NCBI GenBank assembly: GCA_934089275.1
Contig: CAKOJJ010000020.1
Coordinates: 1-26,302, forward strand
DNA length: 26,302 nt
Reading direction: 5' to 3'
Source: an uncultured Bacilli bacterium
Lineage (GTDB): Bacteria; Bacillota_I; Bacilli_A; RF39; UBA660
Shown: in pieces, positions 14,114 to 23,048 of the stretch
How positions within the stretch are numbered: the stretch's first letter is position 1
How the letters are laid out: every line of letters begins with the position of its first letter
The notes under the pieces: generated by a model
Seen by the model: only the letters and a program-made list of their open reading frames with translations
Told to the model about the DNA's origin: nothing
The model's database searches: none
Translations under genes and position numbers: made by a program

Positions 14114-14143
14114 ATTATATTATTCTTTAACTATTGGTGTAAA
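14114..14143 (-). promoter_or_regulatory. Promoter of the dGTPase-like gene
   Basis: On the minus strand: TTTACA (14143-14138), 18-base spacer, TATAAT (14119-14114). It overlaps the last codons of the upstream double-HTH gene. Confidence 0.55.
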
Positions 14144-15835
14144 GTTAATAATTGCCTCAATTAATTTTTGATGTCTAATTATAAAATGAATATTTGGATT
14201 TTCATTTTTAGAAATTATTACATAATTTTTATCTACAATAGTTATCGTTATATTTGAGAATGTTTTATATTCGTTAAAAGTAATTGAATAGTTTATATTA
14301 TTATATTTTTTTGTTTGATCTAAATGTTTTTTATATTGTTCAAAAGTATAATAAATCTTTTTGTTGAAGAACAAATTTTCTAGTAAAAGATAAGGTTTAT
14401 AATTATTAAATTCTTCAGGTTTTATTTCATATATATTATCATTAATTTTTGAATTATCTAGTATCTTCGTTGTTCTTTCTTTATCCTTGTTTTGGTATTT
14501 TTTTATAATGTTGATTTCTTCATCAGTTAAATTATTTGTTTTTAATATGTCATCTAAAAGTTCGTCACTTATCGTAAAAAGTGGAAGAGTAGAAATATAT
14601 CTTTTACGATTTAATTTTGTTTCTTCATCACGTTTTAAAAAGTCTTTCAATTTAGATTTATTATTTTCTGTATATATATCCATTAAAGGATTAGCTTTTT
14701 TTAACATAATGGATGCTTTCTCTTGAAAATATTTTAATTCTGATGGTGTTTTAGTTAAATAATATTTGCCATGTTTATGATTATCTTTAATACATTCTCC
14801 AGTTAAAGCACAGGTTCCAGATACATAGTTTAAATGATAATATATCGTGTTTTTTAAATCTTTGAAATAATAAGGAGTTACTTCACCAGTCATATAAATT
14901 GGTATCCAACTCTCAAGACCTAAAAACATTTCTTTTGTTGGACGATCTAAATTATGAATGATATTTATGTGTAATCCTTTCTTTAATGATAAGGCAATCG
15001 CGAACATCCATTTTTTTCCAAAATCTATATCTTCAGCCATATCTTCCATAGGCATATCACTGCACATGAATATATCATCTGTGTTTTTAGAAAGAATTGT
15101 TCCTTTAAAGAAATCAAGTTCACCATTTTTCATTTCTTCAAGGCCATAATAGTTTTTATTTTTTATATGATAGAATGGTATATTTGGAACTTTTAATTCA
15201 TCAAATTTTATACTCTTTATAAAATCATTTAAGTCAAAAGTATCAAGCTTATTTAAAAAACTACTTGCTTCATTTTCATTTTTTGTTGATGTTACTAAAA
15301 AGGCAAACAGTTCATCAGATATTTGTTCTTTTGTTAAATTTTTATCAACATTTAAAATATCCGTTATAATATTTGAAGTTTCTTCATTGTAGAAATTTTT
15401 CATTATATAATCCGTTACTTTTTTAGCAAAATCAATTGGATCTGAAGGTTTAGTTTTACCATTTTTTATTCTTGAAATATGTGAAGAATCAAATGCAATA
15501 TATTTAGACATTTTGTTAATATTTATATTTAATCCATTTATCAAAATATTTAAATTAGAGCTTAAGTTGTCATAGTTAAAATTGTCCTCATTTTTTATTG
15601 CTTCAGTTAAAGAATCTAATATTTCTTCTTTAGTAAGTTTAATATTTTTTTCAATAGAAAATTTTTCTAGAGATGTAGCTAAACTTATAAGTTGAGGACT
15701 TTCTAATTTTGGTGTACGTTCACCAGTTTTATATCTGCTTATAACTGGATATGAAATATTTGCTTTATCAGCAAGTTCTTTAGATGAAATATCTAATTCA
15801 TCCATGTATTTGTTTAATAACTCTTTAAATGTCAT
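14120..15835 (-). CDS. Double-HTH (XRE-type) protein with large uncharacterised C-terminal region
   Basis: A 571-residue protein. ATG at 15835 follows AGGTGA at five bases; further upstream in-frame ATGs lack a site. A first Cro/cI-type HTH spans about 2-60 (LDISSKELADKANISYPVISRYKTG) and a second about 95-140 (NINKMSKYIAFDSSHISRIKNG). A long region without membrane segments follows. It contains a block (about residues 250-385) with CSDMPMEDMAED, KKWMFAIALSLKKGLHINIIHNLDRP, then LESWIPIYMTGEVTPYY and a Cys/His-rich stretch (GTCALTGECIKDNHKHGKYYL). I recall this block in other Firmicute HTH proteins with no assigned function; that is memory, not a search result. The rest is Lys/Asn-rich. A one-component regulator sensing something through the C-terminal part is possible. 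It is divergent from the two membrane-protein genes at 15974-17957. Confidence 0.75.
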   Translation of the reverse strand: MTFKELLNKYMDELDISSKELADKANISYPVISRYKTGERTPKLESPQLISLATSLEKFSIEKNIKLTKEEILDSLTEAIKNEDNFNYDNLSSNLNILINGLNININKMSKYIAFDSSHISRIKNGKTKPSDPIDFAKKVTDYIMKNFYNEETSNIITDILNVDKNLTKEQISDELFAFLVTSTKNENEASSFLNKLDTFDLNDFIKSIKFDELKVPNIPFYHIKNKNYYGLEEMKNGELDFFKGTILSKNTDDIFMCSDMPMEDMAEDIDFGKKWMFAIALSLKKGLHINIIHNLDRPTKEMFLGLESWIPIYMTGEVTPYYFKDLKNTIYYHLNYVSGTCALTGECIKDNHKHGKYYLTKTPSELKYFQEKASIMLKKANPLMDIYTENNKSKLKDFLKRDEETKLNRKRYISTLPLFTISDELLDDILKTNNLTDEEINIIKKYQNKDKERTTKILDNSKINDNIYEIKPEEFNNYKPYLLLENLFFNKKIYYTFEQYKKHLDQTKKYNNINYSITFNEYKTFSNITITIVDKNYVIISKNENPNIHFIIRHQKLIEAIINFTPIVKE

Positions 15836-15921
15836 AAAATCACCTAAATATATTGTATCATTAATTATTTTATAATCGGAAAAAATTACCATTTAAAACA
15901 TTGCGTGTATTGGTAATTAAG

Positions 15922-15950
15922 TTGAATTGTAAAGATAAGTAATATAGAAT
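15922..15950 (+). promoter_or_regulatory. Promoter of the two-gene membrane protein operon
   Basis: TTGAAT (15922-15927), 17-base spacer, TAGAAT (15945-15950). It lies in the 138-bp region between the divergent HTH gene and the operon, where a regulator could act on both. Confidence 0.6.
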
Positions 15951-15973
15951 AATTGTAGAAGGATGTGTGAGTT

Positions 15974-17035
15974 ATGAAAAAAAATATGAAGCTTATTATT
16001 ATAGCTGTTTGTTCAGTTTTATTAGTAATAGGAATAGTTTTCATGTTTACTAAAAAGGGGAAAAACATAATAAGTAATATAGGAGAACCAAAGGTTAAAA
16101 TAAAAGAAAGCGAAACAAAAAATATTAAATTTACAGATTTTGATAATGGATTAGTTAAGTTAAAAGTTCCAGAAGGTTGGAAAGTTGATGTAATAGGTGA
16201 TTATATTCATTATACGATTAAAGTGTATAATCCGGAAAATCCAATTTATCAGTTTTTCTTCAATATGAAAACCGAAGGTTATAATAAATCAGAGGATGCT
16301 AAAAATTGGCAAAAAAAATATTATCCAAATAATATGTTTGCAAAAACTAGTGTAATAGCTACTAAAGATACCGAGGGATTTTATAAAATATTTAATGATT
16401 TAGGTACTTTAAATAATACAAGTAAATTTACATTTCCAACATTAACTGGTTTTGCTGTAACTGATAATTTAGGCAAGAGCAACTTAGGAGGAGATATGTT
16501 AAGAGCAACATTTAAAGATGCAAATGGCAAAGAAGGCGAAGGAATATTTACAGCTTATGTATATGATGCTGGACCATATTATGTTTATGAAAATATAGTT
16601 TCGGGTAAACAAATAGATATACAATATTTGAATGTATATGATGCTATTTTTATTACTGCTCCCAAGGATGAACTTATAGACTGGCAAGATACATTAAATA
16701 CTATTTGTTCTTCCCTTAATTTTACTGATACATTTATAAATGGATTTAATAAGGAACAAGATGCTGTTATGAAAAACTTCCAACAAATTAGAGAAATAGG
16801 TAATCAAATAAGTGATGGTATTATGGATTCATGGGAAAAGAGAAGTAAGAGTTATGACATTATGAGTCAAAAACAAAGTGATGCAACTTTAGGTTATGAA
16901 AGAGTATATAACACAGAAACTGGTGAAATCTATAAAGCTTATAACGGATTTACTGATGATTATGATGGTAAAAAATATAAAGCTATAACAGATGATATGT
17001 ACACAGAGAAAACTAGTGGATATATTGAAAAGTAG
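15974..17035 (+). CDS. Single-pass membrane protein, extracellular domain of unknown function
   Basis: A 353-residue protein. Residues 1-6 are basic, 7-26 form one membrane helix (no lipobox), then KKGKN, giving an extracellular C-terminal domain. The domain is mixed alpha/beta with FTDFDNGLVKLKVPEGWKVD near 48-68, which resembles the opening of many secreted proteins with a 'velocity/PsbP-like' layout; this resemblance is weak. No catalytic motif and no cysteine pair are obvious. AAGGA (15959-15963) lies ten bases before the ATG. The next gene starts seven bases after its stop and has the same layout, so the pair probably works together at the cell surface. I do not recognise the family. Confidence 0.75.
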   Translation: MKKNMKLIIIAVCSVLLVIGIVFMFTKKGKNIISNIGEPKVKIKESETKNIKFTDFDNGLVKLKVPEGWKVDVIGDYIHYTIKVYNPENPIYQFFFNMKTEGYNKSEDAKNWQKKYYPNNMFAKTSVIATKDTEGFYKIFNDLGTLNNTSKFTFPTLTGFAVTDNLGKSNLGGDMLRATFKDANGKEGEGIFTAYVYDAGPYYVYENIVSGKQIDIQYLNVYDAIFITAPKDELIDWQDTLNTICSSLNFTDTFINGFNKEQDAVMKNFQQIREIGNQISDGIMDSWEKRSKSYDIMSQKQSDATLGYERVYNTETGEIYKAYNGFTDDYDGKKYKAITDDMYTEKTSGYIEK

Positions 17036-17042
17036 GTAAGAT

Positions 17043-17957
17043 ATGAAAAATAAGAAATGGTTATTTATCATATTAGGAGTAATCTTATTATTAGTTTTAG
17101 TTGTTTTGATTATTCCTAAAAAGAAAAATGATACAAAAAATCCAACGGAAAAGAATGAAGTTAAAACTTTAGTTGAATTTGCTCAAAAAAATGCTAAAGA
17201 AAAACGTGAGTATAAAAAATTTGTTGGTGGAGAAGTTTTAAACGAAGATACAACATTTACAGAATATGCATTTATTAGCAACAATAAAGCTTATACGTTT
17301 TTACCAAGCAAATTAAGTTCTTCCGAATTAAGTTATAAAGAAGTTTATACAATTCCGGAAAATATAAAAGTTTTAACTATCATGCCTAATTATTCTCAAG
17401 ATATTGAATTTTTAACAAAGGATGATGAATCTTATGAGATATATGATACAACTTATAATATGAGTTCAGATGTTACATCAAGACTTGATGGAGCTACATA
17501 TGATATCAGGAAATTATATAATGAAGCTTATACTCAAGTTCATCAAAAGCAAAAAATAGATTATGATTTAATATCAACGTATTTTTATTCTAAAGATAAT
17601 ATTTTATATATGTATGGAGCTTCATTTGATTATAAAATCAATAAAATTGAAGGTAATTATGAAGGAGAAAAAATATTAAAAATCTATAACAATCGTATCA
17701 TTAAAACGGATAAAGGTTTTTATGAATTTTATGTTTATTTTGATTCGACATTAAATCGTTATGTAGGATATACAATGAGAATCAAATCATTAACAAAATA
17801 TTATGATGAAGTATTAACATTTACATATCAATATGTGGTTTTAAAGGATTATACTTTGATTCCAATGGATGATATCATGGAAAATAGAAAGTTAAAATAT
17901 CAGGATAATTCTTTCTTTTCAAGAACGGATACAATGTGTGATGTGTGTGAAGAATAA
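17043..17957 (+). CDS. Single-pass membrane protein with C-terminal CxxC, unknown function
   Basis: A 304-residue protein co-transcribed with the preceding gene; AGGTAAG ends just before its ATG. Basic residues 1-5, a membrane helix at about 7-24, a Lys/Asn linker (26-45), then an extracellular domain rich in Tyr and beta-strand patterns. The only two cysteines lie at the very end in TMCDVCEE (residues 298 and 301), a CxxC that could bind metal or form a disulphide. No family recognised. A bidirectional terminator follows at once. Confidence 0.75.
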   Translation: MKNKKWLFIILGVILLLVLVVLIIPKKKNDTKNPTEKNEVKTLVEFAQKNAKEKREYKKFVGGEVLNEDTTFTEYAFISNNKAYTFLPSKLSSSELSYKEVYTIPENIKVLTIMPNYSQDIEFLTKDDESYEIYDTTYNMSSDVTSRLDGATYDIRKLYNEAYTQVHQKQKIDYDLISTYFYSKDNILYMYGASFDYKINKIEGNYEGEKILKIYNNRIIKTDKGFYEFYVYFDSTLNRYVGYTMRIKSLTKYYDEVLTFTYQYVVLKDYTLIPMDDIMENRKLKYQDNSFFSRTDTMCDVCEE

Positions 17958-17960
17958 AAT

Positions 17961-17985
17961 AAAACTAGCGTGCTGCTAGTTTTTT
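17961..17985. terminator. Bidirectional terminator
   Basis: AAAACTAGC (17961-17969) / GCTAGTTTT (17975-17983), five-base loop. The plus strand ends in TTTTTT (17980-17985), the minus strand in a T-rich run. It ends both the membrane-protein operon and the convergent ABC operon, whose last stop codon lies in the stem. Confidence 0.85.
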
Positions 17986-18753
17986 ATCTACCAAATTAAT
18001 TAATTCATAGAAAATGAATGATAATAATAAAAGTAAAAATATACCACACATAACAAGCGATAGGTTAAATACTTGAGTTCCATAAAGAATTAAATAACCA
18101 ATACCTTTTTTACAACTCAAGAATTCTCCCATAATAACACCTATTAAAGAAAGTGATAAATTAAGTTTTAGAGAAGATATTATTTCAACTTTACTTGATG
18201 GTATTATAAGTTTTAAAATAATATCTTTTTTTGTTGCTCCAAAGACTTTAAATAATTTAATCTTATCTTTATCTGTATTGATAAATCCGTTTAAGATAGT
18301 GGTGAAGGTAACGATTAAGTTTATAAGTAAAGCCATAAAGATAATCGATTCTGTATTAGCTCCTAACCATATGATGATAAGTGGACCTAAAGCTACTTTT
18401 GGTAAGCTATTAATCATTGTTATAAATGGATCCATTATTTTTTTAATTGTTGGAAAAATATAGAAGAATAGAGCAAGTATAAAACCGAGAATTGTTGAAA
18501 GTGAAAAAGATACGATTACTTCCATACTTGTAGTGTAAATATGTGGAAATAAGTTGTGAGCTTTATAAAGATTAATCAATGTTGAAATTATTTTACTTGG
18601 TGAAGAAAAGATAAAAGAATTTATCAGTTCATATTTGGATAAAAGTTCCCATAAACCAATAAAAGTGACGAGTAATGAAATTTGTGATAATAGAATTATC
18701 AACTTATTTCTTTTTCTTTTCTTAAGATATAATGCTTGTTCTTTACTCATCAT
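17965..18753 (-). CDS. ABC transporter permease (NitT/TauT family)
   Basis: A 262-residue integral membrane protein with about six predicted helices. It has a binding-protein-dependent permease core: the INSLPKVALGPLIIIWLG block (about residues 112-130) typical of SsuC/TauC-like permeases, and a coupling loop ending in MGEFLSCKKGIGYLI. It forms the channel with the ATPase encoded just upstream, overlapping it by 11 bases. GGAAG lies seven bases before the ATG, and ATG-ATG repeats at the start. The substrate class for the family is nitrate, sulfonates, thiamine or riboflavin precursors; sequence does not decide. Confidence 0.9.
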   Translation of the reverse strand: MMSKEQALYLKKRKRNKLIILLSQISLLVTFIGLWELLSKYELINSFIFSSPSKIISTLINLYKAHNLFPHIYTTSMEVIVSFSLSTILGFILALFFYIFPTIKKIMDPFITMINSLPKVALGPLIIIWLGANTESIIFMALLINLIVTFTTILNGFINTDKDKIKLFKVFGATKKDIILKLIIPSSKVEIISSLKLNLSLSLIGVIMGEFLSCKKGIGYLILYGTQVFNLSLVMCGIFLLLLLSFIFYELINLVDKKLAAR

Positions 18754-19480
18754 TCATATACTTCCATATATCTTCATATAATTTTGATATATAACTTTCT
18801 TTCCTAAGTTCACTTGGAAGTTTATCTTCTTTTTCTAACTTAACTATCTTTTTTATTTTTCCAGGTCTTGGTGTTAATACAACAAGTGAGTCACATAGAG
18901 TGATTCCTTCCATAATATCATGAGAAATAATTACAGCAGTAATTTTTAATTCTTTTATGATTTTATATACATCATCACTTATCTTTATTCTTGAATCAAT
19001 ATCCAGTTTGGAAAATGGTTCATCAAGAAGCAAAATGTTTGGCTTTATAGCTAAAGTTCTAATAAGTGCAACTCTTTGACGCATTCCACCGGATAAGTTT
19101 TTAGGATATTCATTGCTAAATTCGAAAAGTCCATATTTCTTTAATAATGAATTAACATATTCAATGTTTTCTTTAGTGAGTATTTTTTTTAATTTTAAGC
19201 CTAATATGGCATTTTCATAAACGGTTAACCAAGGAAGTAGAGCATCAGTTTGCATCATATAACCAATTTTTAGTTTTTTGTTTTCTTTGATGTAACCGCT
19301 TGTTGGCTTTTCTAATTTAGTTATGATGTTAAAAAGGGTTGATTTTCCACAGCCACTTGTACCGATTATTCCTAGTATTTTTCCTTCTTCAATATCAAAT
19401 GTTATATCATCTAAAGCAATGATTTCTTTTGTTGGTGTATGATATTTTTTACAAAGAGAAACTACATTAATTAAATTCAT
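18743..19480 (-). CDS. ABC transporter ATP-binding protein (NitT/TauT family)
   Basis: A 245-residue cytoplasmic ATPase. Walker A GTSGCGKS at 40-47, Q-loop Gln77 (YMMQTDALLPW), signature LSGGMRQR at 129-136, Walker B ILLLDEP at 149-155, H-loop His187. MMQ...LLPW and GGMRQR are typical of SsuB/TauB-like importers. The start overlaps the end of the binding-protein gene by 14 bases and no ribosome binding site is visible, which suggests translational coupling. Confidence 0.93.
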   Translation of the reverse strand: MNLINVVSLCKKYHTPTKEIIALDDITFDIEEGKILGIIGTSGCGKSTLFNIITKLEKPTSGYIKENKKLKIGYMMQTDALLPWLTVYENAILGLKLKKILTKENIEYVNSLLKKYGLFEFSNEYPKNLSGGMRQRVALIRTLAIKPNILLLDEPFSKLDIDSRIKISDDVYKIIKELKITAVIISHDIMEGITLCDSLVVLTPRPGKIKKIVKLEKEDKLPSELRKESYISKLYEDIWKYMNDE

Positions 19481-20423
19481 AAACTAATTCATTAAAATTA
19501 ACAGTTTCTTCAAGTTCATTATTATCAATCATAATATTTTCTAAATTAATCATGATTTCTTCACTTATTTCTGGAGTTTTTAGCCATGAGTCATAAGACT
19601 TATAGTTATCTACCATCGCGATTAAATCTGTAAAATCGGTATCAGGAAATTCAACTTTAATTATTTCAGCTATTTCTTTGCTTGAATGAGTACTTACATA
19701 TTCAAGACCTTTTTCAATTCCTTTATAGAATTTTTTATATTTACTTTCATTATTTTTTATATTTGATTCTAGTGCATTAAATGCTGTATATGGAACAACT
19801 CCTGAATATGTTCCGATTGATGTAGCTATATAATATTTTCCAGTTTTTGCAAGTGTAGTTGCGTTTGGTTCAAATAGGTTAACGCCATCACCAGTACCAG
19901 CAATAAATGCACTTGTTAGATTAGCAAAATCAATAGATGAATCAATTGTTACATTTTTTATGTTTTCATTTTTTAAAGCATTTTTAAAATTAAGTAATGG
20001 CATACCGCCACTTCTTCCAGCTAAAATTGTTAGATTTTCAATGCTCTTAAAATCCTCATATTTTATACCTTTTCTTAAGACTAAGAATTGTCCATCTCTT
20101 TTTGTTAAACCAGCAAAACTTTTAACTTTGTTTTTGTTTTCTTTATTAGCATAAATGGTTGCTTCTGGTCCACATAAACCGATATCTGCATCTTTTGAAA
20201 GAACGGCAGCAACGACATTGTTAGCACCACTTGTAAGAATTACTTCAATATCAAGATCTTCAAAATATCCATTGTGGATAGCAACATACCATGGAGCATA
20301 GAACACTGAATGTGTAACTTCGGCAACCTTGAACTTGTTATTTTCATCATGTTTTTTGTTCGCACATGCAGTTAAAGTTACAAGAGTTAAACCGATAACT
20401 AAAATACAAATAAATCTTTTCAA
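19467..20423 (-). CDS. ABC transporter substrate-binding lipoprotein (NMT1/NitT-TauT family)
   Basis: A 318-residue lipoprotein. The signal peptide ends in the lipobox Leu17-Thr-Ala-Cys20, so Cys20 becomes the lipidated N-terminus on the outer face of the membrane. The mature part has the two-lobed NMT1-like pattern: a SVFYAPWYVAIHNGYFEDLDIEV opening, then GANNVVAAVLSKDADIGLCGPEA and LAGRSGGMP. It delivers the solute to the permease/ATPase encoded downstream. The start is TTG (20423), preceded by a run of T and, eight bases up, six G (20432-20437) that can act as a non-standard ribosome binding site; no ATG or GGAGG is available. It follows DedA by 47 bases and may be in the same transcript. 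The ligand is unknown. Confidence 0.88.
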   Translation of the reverse strand: MKRFICILVIGLTLVTLTACANKKHDENNKFKVAEVTHSVFYAPWYVAIHNGYFEDLDIEVILTSGANNVVAAVLSKDADIGLCGPEATIYANKENKNKVKSFAGLTKRDGQFLVLRKGIKYEDFKSIENLTILAGRSGGMPLLNFKNALKNENIKNVTIDSSIDFANLTSAFIAGTGDGVNLFEPNATTLAKTGKYYIATSIGTYSGVVPYTAFNALESNIKNNESKYKKFYKGIEKGLEYVSTHSSKEIAEIIKVEFPDTDFTDLIAMVDNYKSYDSWLKTPEISEEIMINLENIMIDNNELEETVNFNELVYEFN

Positions 20424-20470
20424 AAAAAATACCCCCCAACTTGTATTTCTAATTTAGTATATGGTGAGTA

Positions 20471-21073
20471 TTAAGATACGGTGATTATTTTTTTAGACTT
20501 ATGCCTTTTAATAATGATGTATAAAATAATAGCGATTAAGAAAATAAAAATAGAATATTTTTCAAAAAAGTTAGCTAATGTATCCCAGTTATCCTGTAAT
20601 ATAAAACCGGCAATAACAAATATAGTATTCCAAATAAAGCTACCAATCCAAGTGAGTATTAGAAATAACCGAATATTCATTTTAGATAATCCTGCAGGTA
20701 TTGATATAAAACTACGAATTATGGGAATAAATCTTCCAAAGAAAATTGATTTGTAGCCGTTTTTTTGAAAATGTTTCATTGATTTTTCGGTGTTTTCTTT
20801 TTTTAATCCACAAATTTTAAAAAATTTAAAATTAAGTAAATTTAAACCGATAAAGTATGCTAAATAATAAAGAACAATAGCACCTATTAAAGATCCTAAT
20901 GTTGCAAAAATAATAATTAAAAAGATGTTTAAATCTGTACTTTTGCTTATAAAACCGGAGAATGAAAGAATTACTTCTGAAGGAATAGGGGGAATTAAGT
21001 TCTCTAAAGCTATTAGAAAAGTTATACCAATATAACCATATTTATTTATGATACTGAATATTATATTTTTCAA
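20471..21073 (-). CDS. DedA-family membrane protein
   Basis: A 200-residue polytopic membrane protein of the DedA (SNARE-associated/VTT) family. It has the N-terminal ENLIPPIPSEV block with Glu24, and FFGRFIPIIRSFISIPAG (about 111-128) with Arg114 and Arg120, the residues typical of the re-entrant loops. Some Firmicute members (UptA) flip undecaprenyl phosphate back across the membrane; others act on different lipids or ions. Start is TTG (21073) with AGGTGA five bases upstream. The basic C-terminus KRHKSKK is cytoplasmic. The ABC importer genes follow on the same strand. Divergent from the coiled-coil gene at 21188. Confidence 0.9.
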   Translation of the reverse strand: MKNIIFSIINKYGYIGITFLIALENLIPPIPSEVILSFSGFISKSTDLNIFLIIIFATLGSLIGAIVLYYLAYFIGLNLLNFKFFKICGLKKENTEKSMKHFQKNGYKSIFFGRFIPIIRSFISIPAGLSKMNIRLFLILTWIGSFIWNTIFVIAGFILQDNWDTLANFFEKYSIFIFLIAIILYIIIKRHKSKKIITVS

Positions 21074-21129
21074 TTATATCACCTATTTAATATTATGTGA
21101 TTAAAATAGTATTTAATATACAAATTGTG

Positions 21130-21158
21130 TTTACACTCAGATATTTTTTTGCTATAAT
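21130..21158 (+). promoter_or_regulatory. Promoter of the coiled-coil protein gene
   Basis: TTTACA (21130-21135), 17-base spacer, TATAAT (21153-21158). GTGT-TT-ACAC (21127-21136), an inverted repeat, overlaps the -35 and could be an operator shared with the divergent DedA gene. Confidence 0.7.
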
Positions 21159-21187
21159 TTATGAAGAGAATAGAGAGGTATTTTGTT

Positions 21188-22975
21188 ATGGAAAAGATGA
21201 TTGGAGTAATCAACGATAATTTAAAATCTGTTATAAGTGGAATTAAAAGCCATCGAGTAGATACAGAGAAAGAATTAGCTAGAGTTAATAAAGATATTGA
21301 GGATAAAGCAGGTATTGCACGTCAATATGGTATAAGTATTGAGGATTCTAAACAAGTTATTGGAATACTTGAAGGTGAAATTAAAGAACTTGAAAATGAT
21401 TTAGTTGAACTAACAGATAAGTTTAAAAATTTCACAGAATTATTAGCTGCTGGTAATAAAGAAATAAGTAACAAAATACTTGAAAAAAGAACTTTAATTA
21501 GTAGAGAAACTCAAAGTATAAAAGAAATTACGGAAAAAGCTGAAGAATTAAAAAGCGAGATTGTTGAGTTAGAAACTAATAAAGAAAAACTTGAAACTGA
21601 GCTTAAAAAAGCTAAAGTATTAGAAAAATATTATGAATCTAGTATTAATTCTATAATTGATTTTTCAACTAATCATAAAGATGAGCTTGATAGTTTTGTT
21701 GTTGAAGAAATTAAAGACGAACTTGATGTAAAAGATATAGAAATCAATGAAAAAGATTTAAATCATGAGATTGATGATTCTGTATTTGAAGAAATTGATA
21801 ATATTGCTGATGACGATGATGCAGAAGAAGCAGATAATATAGATGTTGAGACTGATGAAAGCGAAACAACTGATGAAAGCGGTGAACCAAAGGAATTATC
21901 AATAAAGGATACTTTAGATAACATTATATCTTCTGGACAAGATTTAGAGAAAAAAGCAATAGAATTTGAATTAGAAGAAGATATCCCTGATGTAAGTTCA
22001 CTTATTGATGAGGATATTGAAATAAAACATGAAGAAGAAAATCCAACAAAGGAAGATAATTTAGAAAATGAAGATGAAGATACAATTCTTGACGATAATT
22101 TATTTGATGAAGAAAAGGAAACGTCTTATAAATTAGAAGATGATAATGTATCAGATGAAACAATTAATTTATTTATACCAGATGATTTTAATGTTTCTCA
22201 AGAAAGTGAAAAAGAAGAAAATGTTCAATCATTATTTAATCCTGAAGATTTTAAAGATATGGATGAAGAATCTTCAATCGGTTTAAATAATATGTCTTCA
22301 TCAATATTTGATTCAAATGATGATATGGATGAATCATTAAAAGAACTTGGACTTGATAAATTTAGATTTAGTGATGAAGATATAGAGAAAATGAGCAAAA
22401 ACTTTAATAAAGATAACACAAGTAAATTTTTAAATATAATGGAAAAGCATCATATTGATTCATCCTTAATTTATACAAGTGTTGATGTTTTAATTAATGT
22501 AACTCCTCAAAACTTAGATCATATATTAACATTACTTGAACATGCAAATGCAACAAGTGAAGATATATCTTGTGTATTTAGTTTATTAGATAAAGTTAAT
22601 ATTAATAAGTTAGAAGAGGTAATTGAAAGTGCTAAGGAAGATGAAATAGCTAACTTGTTATTTGCATCAATGGATTATAATAATAACTGTGAACTTTTAA
22701 TTAAACTTGGATTTACTAAAGATGAAGAAAAGAAATTCAAAAAGAATTTAACAGATGAAGAATTCTTAATATTCAATACTTTTAGTGATATAGTTATTAA
22801 AAACTTTAATACAATAAATGCTTTAAATGTTGATAATGCTCGTGGATGTTTAATTGAACATCCTCAAAGATTTATCTTTAATCCAAGTAGATTTAATTCT
22901 ATTTTAGATAAATATGATAAAGAAGATTTGATAAGATGTATCAATAAAAATATTGCAGTAATTGATCGTTTATAA
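21188..22975 (+). CDS. Large acidic coiled-coil cytoplasmic protein, unknown function
   Basis: A 595-residue protein without signal peptide or membrane segment. ATG at 21188 has GAGAGG (21173-21178) nine bases upstream; the in-frame ATG at 21161 lies before the expected transcription start and is rejected. Residues about 1-165 form a long coiled coil (heptads, many Glu/Lys). About 180-420 are extremely acidic and probably disordered (Asp/Glu-rich runs). About 420-595 fold as helical repeats: blocks such as VTPQNLDHILTLLEHANATSEDI, NINKLEEVIES and HPQRFIFNPSRFNSILDKY repeat a helix-turn-helix length and resemble mTERF-like helical repeats; that likeness is inference. Monocistronic with its own promoter and terminator. 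It may be a scaffold or nucleoid/cytoskeletal-type protein. No family recognised. Confidence 0.75.
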   Translation: MEKMIGVINDNLKSVISGIKSHRVDTEKELARVNKDIEDKAGIARQYGISIEDSKQVIGILEGEIKELENDLVELTDKFKNFTELLAAGNKEISNKILEKRTLISRETQSIKEITEKAEELKSEIVELETNKEKLETELKKAKVLEKYYESSINSIIDFSTNHKDELDSFVVEEIKDELDVKDIEINEKDLNHEIDDSVFEEIDNIADDDDAEEADNIDVETDESETTDESGEPKELSIKDTLDNIISSGQDLEKKAIEFELEEDIPDVSSLIDEDIEIKHEEENPTKEDNLENEDEDTILDDNLFDEEKETSYKLEDDNVSDETINLFIPDDFNVSQESEKEENVQSLFNPEDFKDMDEESSIGLNNMSSSIFDSNDDMDESLKELGLDKFRFSDEDIEKMSKNFNKDNTSKFLNIMEKHHIDSSLIYTSVDVLINVTPQNLDHILTLLEHANATSEDISCVFSLLDKVNINKLEEVIESAKEDEIANLLFASMDYNNNCELLIKLGFTKDEEKKFKKNLTDEEFLIFNTFSDIVIKNFNTINALNVDNARGCLIEHPQRFIFNPSRFNSILDKYDKEDLIRCINKNIAVIDRL

Positions 22976-22998
22976 AAGAAGAGGAATCTTCTTTTTTT
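22976..22998 (+). terminator. Terminator of the coiled-coil gene
   Basis: AAGAAGA (22976-22982), GGAA loop, TCTTCTT (22987-22993), then T to 22998. It begins right after the stop codon. Confidence 0.85.
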
Positions 22999-23048
22999 GT
23001 AAATTAAAAGTCAAATTTACCGAGCATTATAAAAAAGTTGTCAGATTT

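Noticed and set aside
15886..16068. Minus-strand frame upstream of the double-HTH gene
   Set aside because: It is the antisense of the start of the membrane-protein gene at 15974, with no ribosome binding site and no sensible protein.
21161..21187. Earlier in-frame ATG for the coiled-coil gene
   Set aside because: It lies two bases after the -10 box, before the expected transcript start; ATG 21188 has a good ribosome binding site.
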